This document shows, one piece after another, positions 15,839 to 24,349 of a stretch of 57,516 bases of DNA. This stretch comes from a virus, in IMG/VR virus record IMGVR_UViG_3300025061_000001, positions 1 through 57,516 of that record. One strand, 5' to 3'. The position numbers and the translations under genes were made by a program. The notes below the pieces were generated by a model that had not been told where the DNA came from, did no database searches, and was given only the letters and a program-made list of their open reading frames with translations. Numbering within the stretch: position 1 is the first letter of the stretch; each line of letters begins with the position of its first letter.

Positions 15839-16556
15839 GTTAATTCAGGAAAAAGATTACAAAAACGAAACTTGTGTTGTCGTAATGAGTGGGGGTCAAG
15901 ACTCAACGACGTGTTTAGGTATGGCGGTCGAACTTTTCAAAAAGGTTATAACTGTTAGCTTTACTTATGGTCAGAAGCACGGTGTGGAAATTTTTTGCGC
16001 TAACGAAATCGTAAAGGAAATGCAAGAAAAGTTCGGTGTTGAAATTGAGCAGCATGTAATTAATGTTGACGCTTTACGAAACATTGGAAATAGCGCTTTA
16101 ATAGCTGGTGACGAACAGGACGACGTAACTAAAGAGCACGCACAGAAGCCTGGCTTGCCAGCGTCTTACGTACCGAACCGTAACGCCACGTTCCTAACCC
16201 TTGCTCACGCGCTAGCACAAAAGGTAGGCGCTAAAGCGGTTATGACTGGTGTGTGCCAAACCGATTACAGCGGATACCCCGACTGCCGACGCAACTTCAT
16301 TGAGCAGCTACGTGACGCGCTTAACATAGGTTCGGACAGTTTTATCGAATTTATAACCCCTTTAATGTACGTTGATAAAGCGTTCACATTTAAGCTTGCT
16401 GAAGAGTACGACGTGCTTGACATCGTTTTACAGAAAAGCCATACTTGCTATCAAGGTGATCACAACACAGAAAACGAATGGGGTTTTGGCTGTGGTGAAT
16501 GTCCTTCGTGCGAACTACGTGAGAAAGGCTGGGCTGAGTTTCTGGAGCGCTACTAA
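15831..16556 (+). CDS. queC: 7-cyano-7-deazaguanine (preQ0) synthase, 241 aa
   Basis: QueC uses ATP and ammonia to turn 7-carboxy-7-deazaguanine into preQ0. The PP-loop SGGQDST is at 20-26, and the zinc cysteines C206, C221, C224 and C227 are present. It is a stand-alone QueC without the amidotransferase fusion (Gat-QueC) that archaeosine-type phages carry, which bears on the final modified base. GGAGGCGGG precedes the ATG. Confidence 0.93.
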   Translation: MNKLIQEKDYKNETCVVVMSGGQDSTTCLGMAVELFKKVITVSFTYGQKHGVEIFCANEIVKEMQEKFGVEIEQHVINVDALRNIGNSALIAGDEQDDVTKEHAQKPGLPASYVPNRNATFLTLAHALAQKVGAKAVMTGVCQTDYSGYPDCRRNFIEQLRDALNIGSDSFIEFITPLMYVDKAFTFKLAEEYDVLDIVLQKSHTCYQGDHNTENEWGFGCGECPSCELREKGWAEFLERY

Positions 16557-16741
16557 TGGAGCGCGTTAGACTTGAGGGCGGCCCGTTAGCGGGTCGTCTT
16601 ATTGACCTAGCTTGTGCAGCTAGCGGAACTCTAACGTTTAGCTTGCACGGTCAAACGGGTCGTTATTTAAAGATAGAAGGTCTTTACGGACGTGTATCAA
16701 ATAAACTTAAATGGGAACATAAAATTGAAAAAGCTGTATAA
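16556..16741 (+). CDS. Small hypothetical protein between queC and queD, 61 aa
   Basis: A short glycine-rich protein (starts MERVRLEGGPLAGRL). The start overlaps the queC stop (TAATG) and the end overlaps the queD start, so it is likely translated as part of the operon. No family is recognised. Confidence 0.6.
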   Translation: MERVRLEGGPLAGRLIDLACAASGTLTFSLHGQTGRYLKIEGLYGRVSNKLKWEHKIEKAV

Positions 16742-17210
16742 ATCAACTAAAACTTTCGGGCACGACTTAGGTCTGAGCTGTGCGTTTCGTCAATGGCGTG
16801 CTGAGTCGCATTGCCGTTTTATTCATGGCTACGCGCTATCTATTCATTTAGAGTTTACGTCAAGTGCATTAGACGACCGTAATTGGGTTGTTGACTTTGG
16901 CGGTTTCGGTGACATTAAAGAGTGGATTAAAGAAACATTTGATCACACTACTATTGTCGCTAAAGACGATCCTGAAGTGGAAACGTTTGAAAAGCTTTGT
17001 GACGCTGGCTTAATTGACCTTATTAAAATTGATAATGTTGGTTGCGAAGCGTTTGCTGATTACATCTATAAAACCGTCTCTGGATGGTTGCGTCGCAAGT
17101 GTGAGAACGCTGACGTTCTTGAAGGTGTGCAGCTAACCAAAGTTGAAGTAAGAGAACACGGTGCTAACAGCGCCATTGTAGAAGTAGCGTACAACGAGGA
17201 AACACGCTAA
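16725..17210 (+). CDS. queD: QueD-family 6-carboxytetrahydropterin synthase, variant zinc site, 161 aa
   Basis: The fold signature is clear: SCAFRQWRAESHCRFIHGYAL, WVVDFGGFGDIK and FDHTT. The catalytic Cys of the E. coli enzyme is kept (SHC). Of the three zinc histidines, the first aligns with Phe and the third with Tyr (HGY in place of HGH), so metal binding may differ. Place in the operon supports conversion of dihydroneopterin triphosphate to carboxytetrahydropterin. I chose the TTG at 16725, eight bases after GGGA; other starts are possible. Confidence 0.85.
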   Translation: MKKLYKSTKTFGHDLGLSCAFRQWRAESHCRFIHGYALSIHLEFTSSALDDRNWVVDFGGFGDIKEWIKETFDHTTIVAKDDPEVETFEKLCDAGLIDLIKIDNVGCEAFADYIYKTVSGWLRRKCENADVLEGVQLTKVEVREHGANSAIVEVAYNEETR

Positions 17211-17800
17211 TGACTAACGAACAATTAGAGCTAATTCAATTAGCAATTAAAGATACTCTTTTCGCAATTGAAAAACAAAAGGACGGTAAACTTCGCGAAG
17301 GGTTACAGGAAACACCGAAACGCTATGCTAAAGCCATGGCTCATTGGTTCGGCGGTTACGCTGTTGATATTGCGGATATCCTTAAGGTGTTCGAAGATGG
17401 TGCAGACAACTATGACGAAATGGTTGTGGTCAAAGACATTCCAATCTATAGCCATTGTGAACACCACATTGCACCAATCATTGGCACAGCAACTATCGCT
17501 TACATTCCAAACGGTAAAATTGTCGGTCTGTCAAAGCTGTCCCGTCTAGCTGACGCTTTCGCACGTCGTTTGCAAGTACAAGAGCGTTTGACTACACAAA
17601 TTGCTGACGCACTTGAAGAGCATTTGCAACCGCTTGGCGTTGGTGTGTTGATTCGTGCGCGTCATATGTGCATGGAATCACGCGGTATTTCGCAGCAAGG
17701 ACACCACACTATCACAACCGCGTTACGTGGCGTCATCAAAGAACAAACCGAAACACGTTCTGAGTTCTTAAGCTTAGCTAACAGTGATGTGAAAGTCTAA
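17210..17800 (+). CDS. folE: GTP cyclohydrolase I, 196 aa
   Basis: This enzyme makes dihydroneopterin triphosphate from GTP, the first step toward preQ0. The zinc ligands are C83, a His of SHCEHH (85-86) and C154 in RHMCME. GLSKLSRL and QERLTTQIAD follow the family closely and the protein is full length. The start overlaps the queD stop (TAATG). A strong terminator follows the gene. Confidence 0.95.
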   Translation: MTNEQLELIQLAIKDTLFAIEKQKDGKLREGLQETPKRYAKAMAHWFGGYAVDIADILKVFEDGADNYDEMVVVKDIPIYSHCEHHIAPIIGTATIAYIPNGKIVGLSKLSRLADAFARRLQVQERLTTQIADALEEHLQPLGVGVLIRARHMCMESRGISQQGHHTITTALRGVIKEQTETRSEFLSLANSDVKV

Positions 17801-17817
17801 CAACTACTAGCTAATTG

Positions 17818-17853
17818 AAAGCCGTTCGGTTATTATAACCCTACGGCTTTTTT
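17818..17853 (+). terminator. Rho-independent terminator after folE
   Basis: AAAGCCGT and ACGGCTTT arms with T residues behind lie between folE and dpdA. Some readthrough or another promoter is needed for dpdA. Confidence 0.8.
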
Positions 17854-17872
17854 ATTCTTTGGAGGAAGCACA

Positions 17873-18811
17873 TTGGACGGTAAATTACAGATTTATTTAG
17901 CCGCGGTATTCACAAACAGTTATATGCCAGGCGGAAACCGATACCCAAAATTAAACGAGCGCGAAATTGAAGTAATGGAGCGCGTTTCAAACCATAACAT
18001 ACTTGAATCATACCACTATGTTTTGAAACAGTCGTTTGTAAATAACATGCGCGAAAATAACGCTAAGGTGTTTCTTGACTCGGGTGCGTTCTCTGCTTGG
18101 TCTTTAGGTGCAACAATCAAAATTGAAGACTACTGCAATTATATTCGACGTAACGCGGACATTATACGCGTTGAAGACGGAGACCTAATGGCGTCCGTAC
18201 TCGATTCGATCGGTAGCGCACAAGGTACGTTTGAAAACCAAATGCACATGGAACGCCTAGGTGTGCGTCCGTTACCCTGCTTTCACTACGGTGAAGACGA
18301 ACGCTATTTGGAGTGGTATATTAAAAATTATACTTATATCACGATTGGGGGTATGGTAGGTAAATCGAAAGTCCACCTTGAAAAGTGGCTTGACCACATT
18401 TGGTCGAAGTACCTTTGTGACGGTAGCGGTAACGCTAAGATTAAAGTTCACGGTTTCGGTCTTACGTCTGTTAGCTTGATGGAACGTTACCCTTGGTATT
18501 CGTGTGACTCCTCGTCCTGGATACAAGCAGCCGCATTCGGTTCAATCTTTACAGCTAAGCATGGCCCGATAGCTGTGTCAGCTGAGTCGCCTAGCCGTCA
18601 TACGCAAGGGCAGCACATTACAACGTTATCATCAATTGAACGTGAATATATGGAAGATATGTTGTTTGAACATGGATTTAGTGTTGATCGCTTATCCACC
18701 ATTTATGAATCACGTGCTGTGTATAACATGCTTGGCTATATGCAAGTAAATGATATGATCAATAAAGAAAAAACTAATCAAAACCTAAACATGATACAGG
18801 GGCTTTTCTAA
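17873..18811 (+). CDS. dpdA: DpdA-like DNA guanine transglycosylase, 312 aa
   Basis: Phage DpdA proteins resemble tRNA-guanine transglycosylase and exchange guanine in DNA for a 7-deazaguanine. The signature FLDSGAFSAW holds the likely nucleophilic or general-acid Asp D69, with CDSSSW giving D212 and KVHGFGLT giving H193. It lies right after the preQ0 genes. The start is TTG at 17873 with GGAGGA six bases ahead. No second DpdA or restriction partner is seen, so this looks like protection of the phage's own DNA. Confidence 0.85.
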   Translation: MDGKLQIYLAAVFTNSYMPGGNRYPKLNEREIEVMERVSNHNILESYHYVLKQSFVNNMRENNAKVFLDSGAFSAWSLGATIKIEDYCNYIRRNADIIRVEDGDLMASVLDSIGSAQGTFENQMHMERLGVRPLPCFHYGEDERYLEWYIKNYTYITIGGMVGKSKVHLEKWLDHIWSKYLCDGSGNAKIKVHGFGLTSVSLMERYPWYSCDSSSWIQAAAFGSIFTAKHGPIAVSAESPSRHTQGQHITTLSSIEREYMEDMLFEHGFSVDRLSTIYESRAVYNMLGYMQVNDMINKEKTNQNLNMIQGLF

Positions 18812-19797
18812 TGTCCAAAGAACTACTTGACAAAATGAAATTCGTTCAAGGTTGTGTGGCACGTAAAGAGCTTGTACCAACATTAACCCATTTTAAAATT
18901 GAAGCTGGCCGTATACAAGGTTTTAACGGTCGCATGGCTTTGTCCGTACCTATAGACTTCGATGTTGACTGCAAACCGAAAGCTGTGCCACTTGTAAACG
19001 CTATTGGCAAATGTAAAGACACAATTCAGCTAGGTATGACAAAAACAGGTCGCTTGTCGGTTAAATCAGGCAAGTTTCGAACATACATTGAATGCGTCGA
19101 CGGGCACAGCGCTCACCTAGAACCTGAAGGTCAATTTGTTGACATTAACGGTGAAGTTATGTTAGCAGCATTACGAGCTGTACAGCCTTTTATCGCCGAC
19201 GACGCTGCACGCCCTTGGTCTAACGGTGTTTACTTTTGTGGTCACAGCGTGTATGCAACAAACAATGTGATCATAGCTGAACATTGGCTAGGTGAACCGT
19301 TCCCTGTCGACGTAATCGTACCACGCGACGCGGTCAAAGAACTGTTACGAATTAAAGACATTCCTACGCGTTTTCAAATGAACGACAACTCATTGACAAT
19401 TCATTATGCTGATGGTAAGTGGCTTCGTACTAACCTTATCGACGATAAATGGCCAGCTAAAGTTACTGAACTATTGTCCGCGCAAGGAAAGCCCGTTACT
19501 ATACCGCCTGAGTTTTTTGAAGGCATAGATGCAATGAAACCTTTTATTGATAAGTTTAACCGTATTGTATTCGAGCCTGGCTTAATGCGAACGCACCAAA
19601 AGGACAGCGGTGAAGGGTCAAGTTATGAAATTGACTGGCTTACCAGCAAAAGCACCTTCTCACTACCTATGCTGCAAAAGCTTGAGGGTATTGCGCACAA
19701 AATAGATTTGACAATGTACCCGAAGCCATGCTTATGGTACGGTGAAAACGTCAGAGGTTTGATTGTTGGTATGCACTGGCTTGAGGGTGAACTATGA
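18811..19797 (+). CDS. Sliding-clamp (DnaN-like) protein, 328 aa
   Basis: The opening (VQGCVARKELVPTLTHFKIE, then a glycine-containing strand pattern) and the length resemble DNA polymerase III beta-type clamps in phages. It is encoded two genes ahead of the DNA polymerase and overlaps dpdA by one base. A processivity clamp for the phage polymerase is the natural reading, but the similarity is read by eye. Confidence 0.65.
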   Translation: MSKELLDKMKFVQGCVARKELVPTLTHFKIEAGRIQGFNGRMALSVPIDFDVDCKPKAVPLVNAIGKCKDTIQLGMTKTGRLSVKSGKFRTYIECVDGHSAHLEPEGQFVDINGEVMLAALRAVQPFIADDAARPWSNGVYFCGHSVYATNNVIIAEHWLGEPFPVDVIVPRDAVKELLRIKDIPTRFQMNDNSLTIHYADGKWLRTNLIDDKWPAKVTELLSAQGKPVTIPPEFFEGIDAMKPFIDKFNRIVFEPGLMRTHQKDSGEGSSYEIDWLTSKSTFSLPMLQKLEGIAHKIDLTMYPKPCLWYGENVRGLIVGMHWLEGEL

Positions 19798-20147
19798 AGC
19801 CTAAGGTGATTTTGGTTTGTGGTAGTCATAAACGGGGCGACAAGGAACACGTTTTTCGCGTTCTTGACTCTATAGTTCAATACCTAGACACTGACTTCGC
19901 AATTGTTCACGGTGGCGCTAACTTTATTGATAATTTCGCCGACCAGTGGGCGAAGCAAAATGGTTACTGTTCAATATGCGTGAACGCTAATTGGAATTTT
20001 TTCGAAAATAAAGCGGGCCCTGTCCGTAACGGTTGGATGTTAAAATTTATTAACATTGATTTGGTCGTTGCGTTTGACGGCGACAACGGGACTAAAGATA
20101 TGATCAAGAAAGCTAAAGCTTCGGGGGTAGCTGTATATGAGAGCTGA
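19794..20147 (+). CDS. YspA-like SLOG-family protein, 117 aa
   Basis: VHGGANFIDNFADQWAK, then AGPVRNGWML and FDGDNGTKDM follow the SLOG/DUF2493 pattern (Rossmann-like nucleotide-ligand binding, related to TIR-effector and DprA-like folds). Whether it is an enzyme or a ligand sensor is unknown. It is overlapped at both ends by clamp and polymerase genes, so it is coexpressed with the replisome. Confidence 0.75.
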   Translation: MKPKVILVCGSHKRGDKEHVFRVLDSIVQYLDTDFAIVHGGANFIDNFADQWAKQNGYCSICVNANWNFFENKAGPVRNGWMLKFINIDLVVAFDGDNGTKDMIKKAKASGVAVYES

Positions 20148-22398
20148 TGCGCTTGGCTTATTTTGGCAAGACATGCCAAAAATCAAAAAAGAAAAAGAAG
20201 ATGAAAAGTATTTACCGCCCGAACCGACTTGGCGGCTTAATACGTTTTTACCTTACCTTAAGGAAGCTAGGCTTATGGCGCTGCCCATGCTTAGTGACCA
20301 AGAGCTTATCACAGCAGTTAACAACAAACACCCATTTGTATTCGATATTGAGTGTTATATAAATTATTTCTTAATTGCTTTTAAAGATACCGTTAGCGGC
20401 AAATACATCTACTTTGAACGTATTGGCACTGATTACGGCGACAGCGATTGGAACGACGACCCGCGAAAATTAATGTGGCTTATGCACTGTGGTCTTGTTG
20501 TAGGTTTTAACTCAATAGGGTACGATATGCCAATAGCAATCATGGCTATGGCTGGTAAAAGCATTGAGCAAATGAAAGCAGCTACCAATATGATCATCGG
20601 TGAAGGCTATAAACCTTGGCAAGTATTGCGCAAGCTTAAGCTTAAAAATATAAACAATGACCACATTGATATAATGGAAGTTGCTCCGCTTGCTGGTTCG
20701 CTTAAGATTTACGGTGGTCGCGCTGGTACTGCTAAAATGCAAGACTTACCAATCCACCCCGAAGTAGAGTTGACACCTGATCAAATTAGTGTTACGCGCT
20801 TTTACTGCTTCAATGACTTAGACACTACGCATGACCTTTACAGGGAATTAAAAAAGGACATTAAGCTTCGCGAAGATATGTCGCATGAATATGGTGTCGA
20901 CTTGCGTAGTAAATCGGATGCGCAGATCGCAGAAGCTGTAATTGCGCACGAGCTTGAAAAAATGCTCGGGCACAAACCAAGCAAGCCTGTAATTGAGCCT
21001 GGCACAGCGTATCGCTACCGTATACCGGATTGGATGAACTTTCAAACACCATTAATGAACAGTGTGCTTGACATACTACGTGAAACGATATTTGTGGTCA
21101 GCGAAAAAGGTTCTGTTGGTATGCCTCCGCAGCTAGCAAATCTTAAGATTAATATCAACGAATCAACTTACACGATGGGCATTGGTGGCTTGCACAGTAC
21201 AGAAAAGAAAACAACGCATTTTAGCGACGATCTGTACCAGCTGAGCGACCACGACGTAACGTCATACTACCCGTTCATAATACTGAATAACGATCTGTTT
21301 CCGCAACATTTAGGCTCAGCTTTCTTGCATGTGTTCCGCACCATTGTTGAACGCCGTTTGGCTGCCAAAAGTGCTGCTAAGGAATACGGTGATAAAGCTA
21401 AAGATGAAAGCGACCAGCAAAAGAAAGCAGAGTATGAACGTCTAGCTAAGGACAACAAGCGTACAGCGGACAGCCTTAAAATCGTTATCAACGGGACGTT
21501 TGGTAAATTGGGCTCAAAGTGGTCGTTGTTTTATTCACCCGACCTGTTAATTCAAACTACCATTACAGGTCAGCTTGCTTTGCTTATGATGATTGAAATG
21601 TTTGAGCTTAACGGAATACAGGTTGTAAGTGCGAACACCGACGGTATTGTTATTAAATGTCCTCGTACTAAAACCACCACACGCGACGCAATACTTGACG
21701 CATGGCAAAAGCAAACTAACTTTGAGCTTGAAGCTAGTTATTACCGAGCGCTGTGTAGCAGGGACGTAAACAACTATTTTGCTGTGAAGGAAGGTGGTGG
21801 CGTTAAGGGTAAAGGCGCGTACAGTGATCCGGGCTTACGAAAGAACCCTGCGACCACTGTCTGTACAAAAGCGGTTTCTAAGTTCCTTGAGGACGGTACA
21901 CCAGTTGAACGGTATATACGTGAGTGTAAAAACCTACTTGATTTCCTTACTGTTCGGAATGTGTCAGGCGGAGCGGTTGCGGTGACTTATCATGATCCAG
22001 GCGCTGAAGGTAAAGCTAAGCTTAAAGATATGGAGGTGCAGCTTGAAGCTGCGGGCTGGCGACGATACGAAGGTAATACATGGATCAAGCAAAGCTGGAT
22101 TGACAATAACGAACCTTACGACCGAATGGCTACATCCATGCGTGTCGCTTACGGTCAGGCACGTTGGACACCAGTTCAGCAAGATTACTTGGGCAAGGCA
22201 ATTCGTTGGTATTACGCCAAGCAACCTGAGAACACCCACTACCGAATAGTCTACGCTAAGAACGGTAACAAAGTTCCAAAAAGCGACGGTGCAAGACCGC
22301 TCATGGAACTCGCTGATAGTTTACCTGAAGACCTTGATTATGAGTGGTATACTAACGAAGCTCATTCAATACTTAAAGACATTGGATACCCAATTTAA
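20137..22398 (+). CDS. Family B-like DNA polymerase, 753 aa
   Basis: The proofreading domain shows D70 and E72 in FDIEC, NSIGYD near 125-130 and FNDLDTT with D227/D229. The polymerase motifs are A (DVTSYYP, 373-379), B (K448 to G456, KIVINGTFG) and C (NTDG, 500-503). Motif C normally reads DTD; here the first Asp is Asn500, with Asp502 kept. All other elements look intact. It should be the replicative polymerase of the phage. The start lies inside the SLOG gene. Confidence 0.85.
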   Translation: MRADALGLFWQDMPKIKKEKEDEKYLPPEPTWRLNTFLPYLKEARLMALPMLSDQELITAVNNKHPFVFDIECYINYFLIAFKDTVSGKYIYFERIGTDYGDSDWNDDPRKLMWLMHCGLVVGFNSIGYDMPIAIMAMAGKSIEQMKAATNMIIGEGYKPWQVLRKLKLKNINNDHIDIMEVAPLAGSLKIYGGRAGTAKMQDLPIHPEVELTPDQISVTRFYCFNDLDTTHDLYRELKKDIKLREDMSHEYGVDLRSKSDAQIAEAVIAHELEKMLGHKPSKPVIEPGTAYRYRIPDWMNFQTPLMNSVLDILRETIFVVSEKGSVGMPPQLANLKININESTYTMGIGGLHSTEKKTTHFSDDLYQLSDHDVTSYYPFIILNNDLFPQHLGSAFLHVFRTIVERRLAAKSAAKEYGDKAKDESDQQKKAEYERLAKDNKRTADSLKIVINGTFGKLGSKWSLFYSPDLLIQTTITGQLALLMMIEMFELNGIQVVSANTDGIVIKCPRTKTTTRDAILDAWQKQTNFELEASYYRALCSRDVNNYFAVKEGGGVKGKGAYSDPGLRKNPATTVCTKAVSKFLEDGTPVERYIRECKNLLDFLTVRNVSGGAVAVTYHDPGAEGKAKLKDMEVQLEAAGWRRYEGNTWIKQSWIDNNEPYDRMATSMRVAYGQARWTPVQQDYLGKAIRWYYAKQPENTHYRIVYAKNGNKVPKSDGARPLMELADSLPEDLDYEWYTNEAHSILKDIGYPI

Positions 22399-22416
22399 AA
22401 TATTTTATAAAAGGTG

Positions 22417-22445
22417 TTGACACATATCTAAATGTCATTAATAAT
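22417..22445 (+). promoter_or_regulatory. Sigma-70-type promoter
   Basis: TTGACA (22417-22422), 17 bases, then AATAAT (22440-22445) precede the gene at 22485. The -35 box is perfect and the -10 has the right A/T richness. Confidence 0.7.
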
Positions 22446-22484
22446 ACCCCTACATTAACAAGACACATCACGTAGGGGTATTTT

Positions 22485-23288
22485 ATGACCACACTAGTAC
22501 AAGTTATCCGCGCTCACGTTGTTCAAGCGAACGAAAACTACGCAAAGCTACGCGCTCGAGTAGCTGAGAAAGCTGCAACCGCTAACAACGGTAAAGAGCC
22601 TACAATTGATTGCTACGGTAGGCTTCACGCACCTTGCGACGGTTACTTCTGGGAAGACACAACTTACCAAGGTGGCGCATATTTACCATTCAGCGAAGAG
22701 TTCTACGAGCAACTTGAGCTAATGACAGGGCGTGTTCGTACTGCTAATTCCCGTAGATTTGCGTATAGTGTGCGTCTTAAATCTACCACTAAGGAAATTG
22801 AAGAACTTAGCGCTTGCATTGGGAACTATGGTGTTGTTGAACGTGGTCGAATTTGGGACGATGGTGAAAGCAGTTACGCCTACATTAAAACCAACCAGAA
22901 GTCGCTTTCTGACCTAATCCACACTTACGAGCAAGAACGGGCCGCTGCACGTGAAGCTGCTAGGGAAGCTGAACTTGCCAAACTTAAAGCGCTTAAGGGT
23001 ACAGCGCCTGAAGGTCGCGTTGCTGTTAAAGGTAAGATTGTTATGATAAAGGACGTACAGGGACAGTCTTTTAGCTATTACGACAGCGGCATTACGACAA
23101 AGATGCTTGTCGAGCTTGGAAATAAGTCGACAGTGTGGGGTACATTACCTTCAAAAATCTATGACGCGGAAAAGGGTGATACCGTTGAATTCACAGCTAC
23201 ATTTGAACACGCTGAAGGCGACCATACTCACGCATTTTTCAAGCGCCCTAGTAAAACAAGCATTTTAGAGCGTGCTGAAACCGCGTAG
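22485..23288 (+). CDS. Hypothetical protein with OB-like C-terminal domain, 267 aa
   Basis: The N-terminal 140 residues have no recognised fold. A helical linker rich in Ala, Arg and Glu follows (about 145-170). Residues 175-260 read like a beta-barrel domain (VKGKIVMIKDVQGQ ... KSTVWGTLPSKI ... GDTVEFTATFE) found in many phage and plasmid proteins and suggestive of an OB fold. Single-stranded nucleic-acid binding is possible but not shown. It has its own promoter at 22417. Confidence 0.65.
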   Translation: MTTLVQVIRAHVVQANENYAKLRARVAEKAATANNGKEPTIDCYGRLHAPCDGYFWEDTTYQGGAYLPFSEEFYEQLELMTGRVRTANSRRFAYSVRLKSTTKEIEELSACIGNYGVVERGRIWDDGESSYAYIKTNQKSLSDLIHTYEQERAAAREAAREAELAKLKALKGTAPEGRVAVKGKIVMIKDVQGQSFSYYDSGITTKMLVELGNKSTVWGTLPSKIYDAEKGDTVEFTATFEHAEGDHTHAFFKRPSKTSILERAETA

Positions 23289-23302
23289 TGCCAATTGTAC
23301 GG

Positions 23303-23327
23303 TACGCTGTGCGCTTTTTACAGCGTA
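23303..23327 (+). terminator. Candidate hairpin terminator
   Basis: TACGCTGT and ACAGCGTA form a perfect 8-bp stem with a loop containing TTTTT. The T-run is inside the loop and not behind it, so termination is uncertain. Confidence 0.4.
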
Positions 23328-23338
23328 GCCCGTATAAG

Positions 23339-23347
23339 TGCTATACT
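23339..23347 (+). promoter_or_regulatory. Extended -10 promoter candidate
   Basis: TGC-TATACT at 23339-23347 is a good extended -10 with no clear -35. It would serve the short gene at 23450. Confidence 0.45.
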
Positions 23348-23449
23348 TTAGGTTAAAACGCGCTGCATGTGCTGTTTACACAACCTTTTAAAGTGTAAAA
23401 TTAACCTATATACTTGTATTAAAATTAACCACATTACTTAGGTGAAATT

Positions 23450-23686
23450 ATGGCTCATTGTTACAATCGCAGAAGCGGCGACAAGCATCCTAATAGAGTT
23501 CTTATTATAGCTATGGCTCTCATTATGTGCATGACAGTCTTATTTAGCATGGAAACAGAAAGGGATTTTGAAGCTGAGTTAGCTTATTATTGTGATATGG
23601 TAGATACGTTTAAAGATTCGAAAGGTGAATATGGTTGGCCTGATTACAAGGGTACTTACGAAAGAGATTGCAAAAAGGGGCATTAA
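23450..23686 (+). CDS. Small membrane-anchored protein, 78 aa
   Basis: One hydrophobic segment (about residues 17-33) is followed by an acidic soluble part ending with a YCDMV ... GWPDYKGTY ... C pattern that recurs in short phage proteins of unknown role. AGGTG precedes the ATG. It is the last rightward gene and ends in the bidirectional terminator. Confidence 0.65.
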   Translation: MAHCYNRRSGDKHPNRVLIIAMALIMCMTVLFSMETERDFEAELAYYCDMVDTFKDSKGEYGWPDYKGTYERDCKKGH

Positions 23687-23695
23687 GCCCCTTTT
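23673..23695. terminator. Bidirectional terminator between convergent blocks
   Basis: AAAAGGGGC-ATTAA-GCCCCTTTT works in both directions. It separates the rightward early block from the end of the leftward late operon. Confidence 0.9.
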
Positions 23696-23701
23696 AGCTA
23701 G

Positions 23702-24337
23702 TTACACTTCCCAAATACTTTCCATGTTTTCAACAGCTAATGTGTGCGCTTCCTGCAAGTCCTGAAGCGTAATATCTGTCATTACCCCCGTAGCGGTATC
23801 AGCAAGCGACCAACGAACGTCAGTACGACCTGCACGCTCAGCTGCACTAATAGCGTTAGACATTCTTGTAATACTTTGTTCGTCTGCGTCAAACTTAAAA
23901 CCGTTAGTTGTGGTCACAACGGCTGTATCTAGTTTGTATTGACGTTCGCCTTTAAAGCTCGCGCGTTGCTGTTCCTGTGCAATAGCGTCATGGTCTTCTT
24001 TTTTCATCCACTTAACACTAATTAAGCTTTTCTCGTCCAACTCTAAAAGTTTTTCCCAAATGTCAATCTCTACCGTTTCCATTTTCGGTAGGTCTTCAAA
24101 TACTGGTACGGTTTCAAATTTAGGATCTTTGTCAGTACCCAAGTTTACATCCTGTTCCCCGACTTGTACTTGCTCAGTTCCGCTTTGGACTTGGGCTGTA
24201 CGTTTAAAACCCTCAAAAATGATGCCGTTATGGATTTTTTCACCTTCGGTGTATTGCCATTTGACCACACCTAAAGCAATCTGCTCAAATGTAATTCCTT
24301 CTTCTAAGAAGTCACTTTCATCTATAAATTTTAGCAT
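23702..24337 (-). CDS. Tail-fibre-associated DUF4376 protein, 211 aa
   Basis: The C-terminal part (about 140-211) reads FKFDADEQSITRMSNAI ... WSLADTATGVMTDITLQDL ... EAHTLAVENMESIW, a close fit to the DUF4376 domain that follows phage tail-fibre genes and probably assists fibre assembly. It is the last gene of the late operon, downstream of the tail fibre gene. Confidence 0.75.
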   Translation of the reverse strand: MLKFIDESDFLEEGITFEQIALGVVKWQYTEGEKIHNGIIFEGFKRTAQVQSGTEQVQVGEQDVNLGTDKDPKFETVPVFEDLPKMETVEIDIWEKLLELDEKSLISVKWMKKEDHDAIAQEQQRASFKGERQYKLDTAVVTTTNGFKFDADEQSITRMSNAISAAERAGRTDVRWSLADTATGVMTDITLQDLQEAHTLAVENMESIWEV

Positions 24338-24349
24338 TGCTGTTTCCTA

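Noticed and set aside
2899-23686. Integrase, repressor or partition genes
   Set aside because: No recombinase or ParA/ParB-like protein is seen; the small HTH protein alone does not indicate lysogeny.
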